IMG/VR virus record: IMGVR_UViG_3300036770_002793
Span: 1 to 32,929 of that record
Strand: one strand, 5' to 3'
DNA: 32,929 nucleotides
Origin: a virus
The notes under the pieces were generated by a model. The model was not told where the DNA came from and did no database searches. It saw only the letters and a list, made by a program, of their open reading frames with translations. Numbering within the stretch: the first letter of the stretch is position 1; each line of letters starts with the position of its first letter. Shown in pieces: positions 6,770 to 13,500 of this stretch. The position numbers and the translations under genes were made by a program.

Positions 6770-8337
6770 TATAAATAACGTATACCAGTTGTTTCGTAAA
6801 CGGACGATGTGTCCCCACCCGACCGCGTGGCGGTCATATATTCACCGACCGCCATTGCCAGCGCCACAACGCCGTCGATTTTGTCGCCCGATTTGTTCTT
6901 TACAAACTTGACGTTCATCGCCTCGTCCATCTTCGTTTGCACGTTCGAAACCATCCAGCGAAGCATCGCGTTTCCGCCGTGGTGAAGTAATTTTTTCTTT
7001 ACCATTATTTCGATTTCCCGAATTGGTTGGGTCATTGATGCGAAACCTTGGCCGAACGGATCCATATCCAATCCCGCCTCGCCCAATTTCTGAACCAATG
7101 CAGACGAGTTCCACCGGTCAAAGGCAATCGAACGAATGTCGAACATTTCGCGAAGTTTAAGTATTTCTTTAAATAACACGTCATAATCGGTTGAGTTTCC
7201 TTCGGTAACAATCAACTCACCACGCGAAACGAACTGGTCGTACGACGCCCCCGTTCGACCGCGGCGTTGTTCGACGGCGGCGGCGGAAACGAAAAACCGC
7301 GTGACGACCTTCACCTCGCCGTCGTCCATCGGGAACACCAACACGAACGCGGTCACGTCGGACACCGACGCCAAATCCAAACCGCCATAGCACGGAACAC
7401 CGCGCAGTTCATCCAGCACAACGTCGCCCGCCGACGCCATCCAATCGGTATCGGTCAGCCATCCGTCGAACGCCGAAATCCATTGGTTGAGGTGCAATTG
7501 CTTGAACGCAATTTCCGACGTCGGCAATATGCGCGCCTCGGCCGCCATCTTTTCGAAATAGTCCAACCGAACCGACACACCGAGGTTCGGGTTTGCGACC
7601 GCCCACGTGTCGGGCGAAAACGGGTCGGCATCCATCGGCGCCTCGTAAATAACGGGCAAAAACGTTCGGTCGTCAATGGCACCCGTCAGCACGCGTTTGC
7701 CGTATTCGTACAATTCACGACACAACCCACCGCGGTCGATTCCCGCCGTGCTAATGCCCAAAATCAATGGTTGGGAACGTGCGCCCGTCGAGGTCGTCAA
7801 AACCTCCCACAACTCACGATTCGGTGCCGAATGCAATTCATCGTACAACACCGCCGACGCGTTGAATCCGTGCTTTGTCGATGCGTCCGCGGAAATCGCC
7901 TTAATGAACGAATTTGAATTGTTCAGCACGATCGAGTTTCGGTAAATTTTGCATTTGCCCCGCAATAGTTCGTTGTTCTGAACCATTTGCTTTTGCACCT
8001 CGAAAATGGCGTTCGCTTGTTCGCGGTCGGCCGCGGCGACGTAGATTTCCGCACCGGGTTCGTTGTCGCCGAATAGCAGATACAAACCGATCGCGGCAAT
8101 GAGGTTCGATTTGCCGTTTTTACGCGGTAGAAACACGAATGACGTGCGGTACTGGCGTAACCCATCCGAACCAATGGTTCCGAACAATTGTTCGATGTAC
8201 GTGCGTTGCCATTGTTCCAATAGGAACGGCTTGTTCGCCAAATCGCCCTTCACGTGCGTGCATAGGCGTTCAATAAAGTTCACCGCCCGCGCCGCACGTG
8301 CGGGGTCAAGTGTTGGTTTGGTTTTACGTTTGGCCAT
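6769..8337 (-). CDS. terL: Terminase large subunit
   Basis: This 522-residue protein contains the ATPase motor and packaging nuclease. The Walker A-like segment is PRKNGKS (residues 71-77) and Walker B with catalytic Glu is VLYDELH (163-169). The nuclease half begins PCYGGLDLASVSDVTAF (D321, D327), and a C-terminal acidic motif IDGVVALAMAVG follows. Length and motif order match the Terminase_1 (HK97/P27-like) class, which usually goes with cos packaging. It is coupled to terS through TAATG at 8335-8339. Confidence 0.96.
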   Translation of the reverse strand: MAKRKTKPTLDPARAARAVNFIERLCTHVKGDLANKPFLLEQWQRTYIEQLFGTIGSDGLRQYRTSFVFLPRKNGKSNLIAAIGLYLLFGDNEPGAEIYVAAADREQANAIFEVQKQMVQNNELLRGKCKIYRNSIVLNNSNSFIKAISADASTKHGFNASAVLYDELHSAPNRELWEVLTTSTGARSQPLILGISTAGIDRGGLCRELYEYGKRVLTGAIDDRTFLPVIYEAPMDADPFSPDTWAVANPNLGVSVRLDYFEKMAAEARILPTSEIAFKQLHLNQWISAFDGWLTDTDWMASAGDVVLDELRGVPCYGGLDLASVSDVTAFVLVFPMDDGEVKVVTRFFVSAAAVEQRRGRTGASYDQFVSRGELIVTEGNSTDYDVLFKEILKLREMFDIRSIAFDRWNSSALVQKLGEAGLDMDPFGQGFASMTQPIREIEIMVKKKLLHHGGNAMLRWMVSNVQTKMDEAMNVKFVKNKSGDKIDGVVALAMAVGEYMTATRSGGDTSSVYETTGIRYL

Positions 8338-8792
8338 TATAAAAGTAAATCGTCAATGTCTTGAACCTCGTCTTTGGCGTCAATTTTTGCGCGGCTACTC
8401 GGTGTCAATCCGAATTCCGGTATAATTTTTTTCAACCGATCCCACGCGTTGTTCATCATCGCCAGTTCGGGACGTGGGCGCCACATAGTATCGCCCGTGT
8501 TGGTCGTCGTGGCGTACGTTGGGCCGTCGCGGCGAATGACCTCGCGCGCGGCGATGTAGTCCTCCCACGCATCACTGAACATTTGCAACGCGAACGTGTC
8601 GATTTCCGATACCACACCAATGTTCGTGAGGCGTCCCGCGATGAACTCGTACGCGTCGCGCGAAATGTCGCCAACGGACGCTCGCGGCGTGGGCGACCCC
8701 AGCGGTAAGGTCATTTTGTTTGCGTGTCGGTCGTCGCGGTACGTTCCGCTGGCCTTTAGCATTTCAGTTGGTTTGCGTTTTCTGCCGGGCAT
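8337..8792 (-). CDS. terS: Terminase small subunit, P27 family
   Basis: This 151-residue protein has the standard P27 opening MPGRKRKPTEMLKASGTYR and later FALQMFSDAWEDYIAAREVI and a C-terminal F.L.PSSRAKI segment. The start at 8792 was chosen because it reproduces the family N-terminus and lies two bases after the upstream stop. A longer frame starting at 8843 would overlap the upstream gene by 50 nt. It recognises viral DNA and regulates TerL. Confidence 0.92.
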   Translation of the reverse strand: MPGRKRKPTEMLKASGTYRDDRHANKMTLPLGSPTPRASVGDISRDAYEFIAGRLTNIGVVSEIDTFALQMFSDAWEDYIAAREVIRRDGPTYATTTNTGDTMWRPRPELAMMNNAWDRLKKIIPEFGLTPSSRAKIDAKDEVQDIDDLLL

Positions 8793-8793
8793 A

Positions 8794-9951
8794 TTAAAAT
8801 AATGATATTTGATTTTGTGCAACTTCTTTCCACGCGTCCGCATTGAACACGATCACGTCGGTCGAATCGGTTGATGGGGTGCCGATAAATTCAGTTGAAT
8901 AGAATTTTTTTGACGATTTCATTCCCCACATATTACCCGCCGACCATTTTTCCAATTGTTCTTCGGTATACTGAACCAACGATTTGCTGGTGCCGCGCCA
9001 TTCGTTTGGTGACGAAACCAATTTTTCGCCCAAACCGGGGTTGGTTGTTTTGATGTACATACGCATTCCTTCAGCAACGTATAACGACGAAACGTAATTC
9101 AAAAAACGGAACCCAACGCCCAACCCTTGGAAATCGGGCAACACAACCAATCGCGAAACACGAAACGCGTTTTTCAATGACCCGTGCGGGAACGGCAATA
9201 TACCAATGAATGCGACGGGTTTGTCGTTCCACGTAGCGCAAAAACATTTCGCCGCTTTATTCAATTCCTCGGTCAAATAATGATGTTGTTTGAATACGTC
9301 CCAAGTTTCATATCGGCATCGAAATACCTCCAATTCAATTTGCGGTCGACGCCGAAGGCAATCGCGTATTTCTACGCGCCCCTTGGTTGGTGAATAAACC
9401 CAGTCGGGTTGCAGCCATTCCATAATATCGAAATGACACGATGCAAGCACGATGCGTTTATTCGTTCGACGAATGAATTTTGCGATTGAATTGCTCATCG
9501 CTTTGGCGACGTCGCGGTCGACGACCGACGTGAATTCGTCAATCAACACAACGTCGCCGTCGTTTGCCGAACCAATCAACCACGCCATTCGTGCGCGGTC
9601 TTGTTCGCCGTTTGACAACGTATGGAACGGACGCAACCACGACGGCACCGACGCCAAACCCATCGACGACAAAATGTTCGCCGCTTGTTCGGGTGTGGTG
9701 AAATCGAAATTCGAAATCAATGGTTTGGATCCGTCGAACGTCGGCGTTTTGATTTCGCCGAACGTGCGAAGCAACGTTGATTTGCCAGTTCCCGACCCGC
9801 CGTAAATCACGCCGATGTTCCATTGGTCGGGCAAATACAAATTGTTCGCCACGCGCGTCACCGATTCGGCCGCATTTTGAATGTCAAATGCTTCAACCAC
9901 GTAATCAACGTATTCGTCGCGTTCAATTTTTGATTTTAATACAATATCCAT
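8794..9951 (-). CDS. ABC-class ATPase fused to GNAT acetyltransferase (COG2401-like)
   Basis: This 385-residue protein has two domains. Residues about 25-200 form an ABC-class ATPase: Walker A GGSGTGKST (51-59), signature LSNGEQ (112-117), Walker B DVVLIDE with E139, D-loop SVVD, and switch His173 in ASCHFD. Residues about 205-330 form a GNAT fold with the acetyl-CoA motif QGLGVG (275-280) after SRLVVLPDF. No membrane segments or transporter partner are present, so it is not a classical transporter. The order recalls COG2401, an ATPase fused to a predicted acetyltransferase. Mu Mom, a DNA-modifying enzyme, is also GNAT-like. It is the first gene of the packaging cluster and lies two bases before terS. 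DNA modification is my inference. Confidence 0.85.
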   Translation of the reverse strand: MDIVLKSKIERDEYVDYVVEAFDIQNAAESVTRVANNLYLPDQWNIGVIYGGSGTGKSTLLRTFGEIKTPTFDGSKPLISNFDFTTPEQAANILSSMGLASVPSWLRPFHTLSNGEQDRARMAWLIGSANDGDVVLIDEFTSVVDRDVAKAMSNSIAKFIRRTNKRIVLASCHFDIMEWLQPDWVYSPTKGRVEIRDCLRRRPQIELEVFRCRYETWDVFKQHHYLTEELNKAAKCFCATWNDKPVAFIGILPFPHGSLKNAFRVSRLVVLPDFQGLGVGFRFLNYVSSLYVAEGMRMYIKTTNPGLGEKLVSSPNEWRGTSKSLVQYTEEQLEKWSAGNMWGMKSSKKFYSTEFIGTPSTDSTDVIVFNADAWKEVAQNQISLF

Positions 9952-10067
9952 TTTTTGCTATTTGGAATGATTCCACACAAACGACCCCTACAAATTGACA
10001 CCGCGTGTTTCGGGTTGGGGCGTCGATGAATCTACGTTTTGTTTTTTTGATTTAGACCCCCCCCTCC
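9952..10067. other. Intergenic region upstream of the ABC-GNAT/terminase cluster
   Basis: This 116-bp non-coding stretch contains ATTGACACCGCGT at 9994-10006, resembling the flank of the two hairpin elements. It also has a run of eight C at 10057-10064 followed by TCCC. No convincing TAnnTTTG promoter or stem-loop terminator is visible. Its position just upstream of terminase makes it a candidate cos or packaging-start region. Confidence 0.5.
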
Positions 10068-10559
10068 CTATGCGTACGTGAACAACTCGCCATCAATTTT
10101 GCGGCAATACTTGAACAAGTGTGTGGTGTAATTTTCATCACCTTTGTGCATTTTTATTTCGTCACGATGCGTCATTGGTACGTGATACAATTTTCCGTCG
10201 TACCATCCGAACACGCGCGTTTCCCATTCAATACAATCGTTCGACACCTCGACGATTTCACCGCGTTGTGGTTTGTAATCGATGTTTTCGGCGGGATCGT
10301 GGTTGAGGAACTCCCGCGCAATATCACCACCCAACAACGCGTCGGCCGCGGCGATGTACGCGTCGTGATCGGCGTCAACGTCGTGATTGACGTCACCGCC
10401 TTCGTTGTCAATACATACGTTGACGTAATCAAACCCAGCGGCGCGCATTGCGCGCTGGAATAGTTCGACGGCCTCGGCGGCGTTGACGTCGGAATGGTCG
10501 ACCTCGACGGACACGCGTTGATCGTAATGCTCGATCGTGATTCGGAATGGTTGGTTCAT
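10068..10559 (-). CDS. Hypothetical acidic protein, 163 aa
   Basis: No family recognised. The N-terminal part (RITIEHYDQRVSVEVDHSDV) looks like a small alpha/beta domain. The middle is very Asp/His-rich (DVNHDVDADHDAY), and the C-terminal part (GEIVEVSNDCIEWETRVFGW, then KLYHV) looks like a small beta barrel. It is the last gene of the accessory chain and ends with TAG just before a G-rich run on the coding strand. Its ATG overlaps the stop of the preceding mini-gene (ATGA). Confidence 0.75.
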   Translation of the reverse strand: MNQPFRITIEHYDQRVSVEVDHSDVNAAEAVELFQRAMRAAGFDYVNVCIDNEGGDVNHDVDADHDAYIAAADALLGGDIAREFLNHDPAENIDYKPQRGEIVEVSNDCIEWETRVFGWYDGKLYHVPMTHRDEIKMHKGDENYTTHLFKYCRKIDGELFTYA

Positions 10560-10687
10560 TTGTGGTTGGTTTTAATTGTTCTTATACATTTTGTGCAGTA
10601 AGCATATGTTCCATTTTCACTGACTTTGATTTGTGGTTGGGGGACTTTGCATTCGCACATATCGTTGCTTGGTTCTTCCTCTTTCAT
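10556..10687 (-). CDS. Mini zinc-ribbon-like protein, 43 aa
   Basis: This short frame starts at 10687 and encodes a 43-residue protein with four cysteines in two pairs, C11-E-C13 and C31-T-K-C34, the spacing of a small zinc ribbon. The last residues are TNHK, a variant of the TNEK tail shared by neighbouring genes. It has ATGA overlaps on both sides, which strongly supports real translation. Its role is unknown. Confidence 0.7.
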   Translation of the reverse strand: MKEEEPSNDMCECKVPQPQIKVSENGTYAYCTKCIRTIKTNHK

Positions 10688-10866
10688 TTCTCGTTGGTGT
10701 TTAATTCTTTAGCCAGTATAATTACAACGTTTATTGTAGTAAAAATAATTGCATAAACAAACCTTGCTGACTCGGTCCATTCGCTTGGATTCATATTCCA
10801 ATTAACAAATGCAATCAAAAGGTATTGGAATACCATTAGTGCTAAAAATGTAAGTACGTGTTTCAT
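10684..10866 (-). CDS. Small two-helix membrane protein, 60 aa
   Basis: It has two hydrophobic segments (residues about 4-22, VLTFLALMVFQYLLIAFV; and about 36-52, FVYAIIFTTINVVIILA) separated by a polar loop. It ends in TNEK. It lies in the AT-rich accessory chain with 4-nt overlaps on both sides. No function recognised. It is not near the lysis genes, so holin is not my first guess. Confidence 0.75.
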   Translation of the reverse strand: MKHVLTFLALMVFQYLLIAFVNWNMNPSEWTESARFVYAIIFTTINVVIILAKELNTNEK

Positions 10867-11081
10867 TTCTCGTTGGTTTTAAAGGTTTCATAGTAGTATT
10901 CATCGTTAAGGTCTATGCTATGGACACCATCAGACCATCCCGCATCATAAGCATCCATAATCTGCTCCTTCTCCATTTCTTTGGCTTGCTCAAATAAACC
11001 AACTGTTTGCATAATCTGTTCGTGCGTTAATATCGTGTCTTCTAACGCTTGTTGTAACCAATCTACTGCTGTCTGTTTCAT
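10863..11081 (-). CDS. MKQTAV-family small protein A, 72 aa
   Basis: This is one of three related proteins in this block that open MKQTAVDWL, contain a central AKEMEKEQI helix and end with ETFKTNEK. It is mostly helical and strongly charged. Such proteins recur in phages of Bacteroidota, but no function is known to me. The ATG overlaps the previous stop, and the last 15 nt form the conserved junction that starts the next gene. Confidence 0.8.
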   Translation of the reverse strand: MKQTAVDWLQQALEDTILTHEQIMQTVGLFEQAKEMEKEQIMDAYDAGWSDGVHSIDLNDEYYYETFKTNEK

Positions 11082-11269
11082 TTGTCGTAGGTTTTATAGC
11101 AGTAGTCGTAGAAATCTAATTCACTTTTAGATTCTACATATTTAGGGTACCAATTTTCAAGAACCGTTATATATACACTATTCGGTGTACACATAGTTCC
11201 CGTTGGGTTTTGATCTCGGTAGAGTTTATCTGCAATAGATATCAACTCTTGATGTGTTTGTGTTTTCAT
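11078..11269 (-). CDS. Hypothetical small protein, 63 aa
   Basis: No family recognised. It opens MKTQTHQELISIADKLY and has an aromatic-rich C-terminal half (ENWYPKYVES, FYDYCYKTY). It ends TYDK, a diverged form of the TNEK tail, with two base changes in the junction. It sits between two MKQTAV paralogues and is coupled on both sides through ATGA. Confidence 0.75.
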   Translation of the reverse strand: MKTQTHQELISIADKLYRDQNPTGTMCTPNSVYITVLENWYPKYVESKSELDFYDYCYKTYDK

Positions 11270-11490
11270 TTCTCGTTGGTTTTAAAGGTTTCGTTGTAGT
11301 ATCGCTCTGACGCTTCTTTAAGAATATCTCCACGTTTTGGACTTGCTTCAATATAGGTATTAAGAATCTGATGCATCTCCATATCTTTGGCTTGGATTAT
11401 TTCGTATTTGTGTTCTAAATAAAAACTTAGTCCGTAATCCCCTTTTTTAGATAATTCTTGGACTAACCAATCTACTGCTGTCTGTTTCAT
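11266..11490 (-). CDS. MKQTAV-family small protein B, 74 aa
   Basis: This is the second member of the MKQTAV family (MKQTAVDWLVQELSKKGDYG), with the central helix AKDMEMHQILNTY and the tail ETFKTNEK. The N-terminus, the C-terminus and the DNA of the junction are almost identical to paralogue A, while the centre has diverged. This indicates duplication followed by change, or recombination at the ends. Confidence 0.8.
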   Translation of the reverse strand: MKQTAVDWLVQELSKKGDYGLSFYLEHKYEIIQAKDMEMHQILNTYIEASPKRGDILKEASERYYNETFKTNEK

Positions 11491-11693
11491 TTCTCGTTGG
11501 TGTTAAAGGTTTCGTTGTAGTATTGTTCTGCTTCATCCTCAAAACCTTGTTGAAGTTCTCCTAATATGAAAGCATCAATAATCTGCTCCTTCTCCATTTC
11601 TTTGGCTTTTTCTAATTTAATTTTCCAATAAGGGACTTTCCAATCTATTACTGGCATTTCATTAGCCAACCACTCTACTGCTGTCTGTTTCAT
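11487..11693 (-). CDS. MKQTAV-family small protein C, 68 aa
   Basis: This is the third member (MKQTAVEWLANEMPVIDW), with AKEMEKEQIIDAF in the middle and ETFNTNEK at the end. It follows the HNH nuclease gene through an ATGA overlap whose junction carries one base change. Function unknown. The three copies within about 830 bp are the clearest paralogue group in this genome. Confidence 0.8.
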   Translation of the reverse strand: MKQTAVEWLANEMPVIDWKVPYWKIKLEKAKEMEKEQIIDAFILGELQQGFEDEAEQYYNETFNTNEK

Positions 11694-11995
11694 TTCTCGT
11701 TCGTTTTATTATGCGCCTCACGCCCCGATTTGGCGTTGTGGCACGGGTGACACATTGTTTGAAGGTTTGCCCATTCCAATGCTTTGGTTGGGTCATCGTT
11801 CACGCGAACGATGTGGTCGACGACGGCACCGACGCGACCGCATAGCACGCACGTTGGATTCTCGCGGATAAACATTCCACGCAGTTTGCGCCACGGCGAC
11901 GACTGGTAGAACGTTGAGTTGGCGTTGCGGCGTCCTTTGTCGAACCCCGATCCCGTCAACCACGGGCGTTGTTTGCGTTGCGGTAGGTTAGGCAT
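11690..11995 (-). CDS. HNH endonuclease
   Basis: This 101-residue protein has WRKLRGMFIRENP, then C49-V-L-C52 and C82-H-P-C85 as structural zinc ligands. The HNH residues are H61 (VDHIV), N77 (EWANLQ) and H86 (CHNAKS). Free-standing HNH proteins of this type work with HK97-like terminases at cos sites. Here the gene lies about 2.9 kb upstream of terS inside the accessory chain. The ATG at 11993-11995 shares TGATG with the upstream stop; a TTG three bases earlier is less likely. The gene is GC-richer than its MKQTAV neighbours but still ends in TNEK. Confidence 0.92.
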   Translation of the reverse strand: MPNLPQRKQRPWLTGSGFDKGRRNANSTFYQSSPWRKLRGMFIRENPTCVLCGRVGAVVDHIVRVNDDPTKALEWANLQTMCHPCHNAKSGREAHNKTNEK

Positions 11996-12222
11996 CAAAG
12001 TCGGTGTTGCATTAACGTCAAGAATGATTCAACGGCATCGCGTTCGGCCTTCGTGTCGAACTGGTCGAGGTTGTATGTGACCTCATCAATTAAGGTTTGT
12101 TTTTTATTTTCGGCGATGTCGCGTTCCATTTGCAATTGTTTCGTCAAATGTTGAATTTTATATTCGTACGATTCCACGCGCAGTTCAAGCAGTTCGTGCA
12201 GTTCTTTAGTTGTGAGTTTCAT
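11995..12222 (-). CDS. Coiled-coil small protein, 75 aa
   Basis: It is almost entirely helical and charged (MKLTTKELHELLELRVESYE, IQHLTKQLQMERDIAENKK), predicting a coiled coil over residues about 5-50. No family recognised. Its start uses a variant of the accessory junction (two changes). Its own end lacks the TNEK tail because the next gene overlaps it through TGATG instead. Confidence 0.75.
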   Translation of the reverse strand: MKLTTKELHELLELRVESYEYKIQHLTKQLQMERDIAENKKQTLIDEVTYNLDQFDTKAERDAVESFLTLMQHRL

Positions 12223-12362
12223 TTTTCGTTGATTTCAGTTGTTAAGTATTCCTTAAATACCGACAAAGCGTGAGCGTACGCAAGCCGCACTTCAGTTGTC
12301 ATAGCATCTTGCGCGTATTTTGTAATGCGCTTTTCTATTTGTAGATATTCTTCGTTTGTCAT
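12219..12362 (-). CDS. Hypothetical small protein, 47 aa
   Basis: The frame from the ATG at 12360-12362 encodes MTNEEYLQIEKRITKYAQDA, a further helical stretch (VRLAYAHALSVFKEYLTTE) and the tail INEK, a variant of TNEK. ATGA overlaps exist at both ends. The perfect fit between two coupled genes is the main evidence that it is real. Function unknown. Confidence 0.7.
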   Translation of the reverse strand: MTNEEYLQIEKRITKYAQDAMTTEVRLAYAHALSVFKEYLTTEINEK

Positions 12363-12628
12363 TTCTCGTTGGTGTTAAACATTTCATTCCAGACTAAATT
12401 AGAATCATTTAAATCTCCGTAATTTAAGTAGCTTATGTTATCTCCGAAACCAATAAATGTATCTTTCTCTACTTCAAGCATTGATTCTGATAATTTAATG
12501 GCTGTTTCTAAACCGATTTTCACACCTCTCCAATAAGTGTCATTACCTACCTCAATTGAATGTTCTTTGACCACTTTATCTAACTGTTCTGTTAGATTAT
12601 CAATCAATTCTTGCATTGGTGTTTTCAT
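12359..12628 (-). CDS. Hypothetical small protein, 89 aa
   Basis: It opens MKTPMQELIDNLTEQLDKVV and has a central TYWRGVKIGLETAIKLSESM helix and the tail EMFNTNEK. The last eleven codons carry the same junction DNA as the MKQTAV paralogues, although the body looks different. It may be a distant relative. AT-rich composition matches the 10.6-11.7 kb block. It has ATGA overlaps at both ends. Confidence 0.8.
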   Translation of the reverse strand: MKTPMQELIDNLTEQLDKVVKEHSIEVGNDTYWRGVKIGLETAIKLSESMLEVEKDTFIGFGDNISYLNYGDLNDSNLVWNEMFNTNEK

Positions 12629-12924
12629 TTTGTTTCAATTAGTTGGTAGTGTGTTCCCTCGTTGCCATTAGTGCCGATAATATCCATTCGGCGGTTGAGT
12701 TCGTCCTCGGCCGACGCCCAATCGAACGTGTCGTATTTGTATTCCGAACCAATGGTGTGGACGCACGACAACGCTTTGGTGCGGTCGTCGACCCGACGCG
12801 GCGTGACCGCCGCTTGGTCGTCGTCCGCCAGTCGTTGCAATGCGCGTTCGACGGCGGGTTTGTTTGCGCGGTGTACGTTGCCGACAAACGACAACCATTC
12901 GATGAATCCTTTACGCGTGTTCAT
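12625..12924 (-). CDS. Hypothetical protein, 99 aa
   Basis: The start at 12924 (MNTRKGFIEWLSFVGNVHRA) was chosen because a longer frame would run through the whole preceding gene. The protein is basic at the N-terminus and acidic in the C-terminal third (DWASAEDELNRRM). No family recognised. It overlaps the preceding gene by 14 nt and ends LIETK in an ATGA overlap, where the accessory junction consensus is lost. Confidence 0.65.
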   Translation of the reverse strand: MNTRKGFIEWLSFVGNVHRANKPAVERALQRLADDDQAAVTPRRVDDRTKALSCVHTIGSEYKYDTFDWASAEDELNRRMDIIGTNGNEGTHYQLIETK

Positions 12925-13150
12925 TGCACGTTTCGTTGTTGGTTTTGTTGTTGCGGCAACCGCATACGACGCATTTCGGATCGGGCGTGAACGTGTCCAA
13001 TTGTTGTTGAAGGGCGCGAACGAGCGTGAATTTGAATTGCATTTTCGCGCGTATAACCAAACGTGCGGCGGCACGCCAGTTGTCGCCGACAAGGTATCGG
13101 CGGTGCAAACGCACGATGGCGTTTTCGAACGGGGTGAGTAATGGGTTCAT
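12911..13150 (-). CDS. Small protein with C-terminal cysteine cluster, 79 aa
   Basis: A helical basic body (ENAIVRLHRRYLVGDNWRAA, LVRALQQQLDTF) is followed by C60-V-V-C63-G-C65 and C75 with H78, a possible small zinc-binding knob. No family recognised. Its start overlaps the stop of the previous mini-gene (ATGA at 13147-13150). Confidence 0.7.
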   Translation of the reverse strand: MNPLLTPFENAIVRLHRRYLVGDNWRAAARLVIRAKMQFKFTLVRALQQQLDTFTPDPKCVVCGCRNNKTNNETCNEHA

Positions 13151-13302
13151 CGGATCAGTTGTTTAATGGTTGGAATGTCGATGGTTCCGTATTTGGCGTG
13201 GAACTTTAGCAACACGCGTTCCGCGTCGTAAAACGCCGCCTCCGACGTTGGGTACGTGTACGCCGACCAAGCGGCGGTCAATTCGGTGATTTCGGTTTTC
13301 AT
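13147..13302 (-). CDS. Hypothetical mini-protein, 51 aa (a)
   Basis: The ATG at 13300-13302 opens MKTEITELTAAWSAYTYPTS and continues through AAFYDAERVLLKFHAKYG. ATGA overlaps with both neighbours support it. It is probably a small helical protein. Function unknown. Confidence 0.7.
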   Translation of the reverse strand: MKTEITELTAAWSAYTYPTSEAAFYDAERVLLKFHAKYGTIDIPTIKQLIR

Positions 13303-13454
13303 ACGGCGCGGAATGCTTCGTTCAACTTTTTGCGTGCGTTCAACACGTTGACGAGGTCGATTCCTTCCGTACCGCCAGCGTAGTCGATAAGGTTCAGCAA
13401 CGTGCGCGCTTGCGCCATTGTGAGTTCAACTTTGATTGTGGGTGCTTGTTTCAT
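13299..13454 (-). CDS. Hypothetical mini-protein, 51 aa (b)
   Basis: The ATG at 13452-13454 encodes MKQAPTIKVELTMAQARTLL and continues to LVNVLNARKKLNEAFRAV. It is the first gene after the terminator at 13470-13491, so it must be transcribed by read-through or from its own unseen promoter. The stretch before its ATG (AACACCCAAACGAAAATGA) resembles the accessory junction although no gene ends there. Function unknown. Confidence 0.7.
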   Translation of the reverse strand: MKQAPTIKVELTMAQARTLLNLIDYAGGTEGIDLVNVLNARKKLNEAFRAV

Positions 13455-13469
13455 TTTCGTTTGGGTGTT

Positions 13470-13494
13470 AAAAGAGGCGCCCGAAGGCGCCCCG
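13470..13494 (-). terminator. Rho-independent terminator with cUUCGg loop
   Basis: On the minus strand GGCGCC-TTCG-GGCGCC is followed by TCTTTTAA. The stem is 13476-13481 with 13486-13491, with an extra-stable UUCG tetraloop closed by C-G. It stands six bases after the end of the 84-residue gene and closes that transcript. Confidence 0.85.
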
Positions 13495-13500
13495 TTTGGT

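Noticed and set aside
7267-7917. 216-residue plus-strand open frame
   Set aside because: Antisense to terL, very rich in Arg/His/Gln, and with no homologous pattern.
8337-8843. Longer terS starting at 8843
   Set aside because: The extra 17 residues overlap the ABC-GNAT gene by 50 nt and do not match the P27 N-terminus, which begins at 8792.
10049-10070. G-quadruplex on the minus strand at GGGAGGGGGGGG
   Set aside because: Only two G tracts lie close together; four separate runs are not present without splitting the long run.
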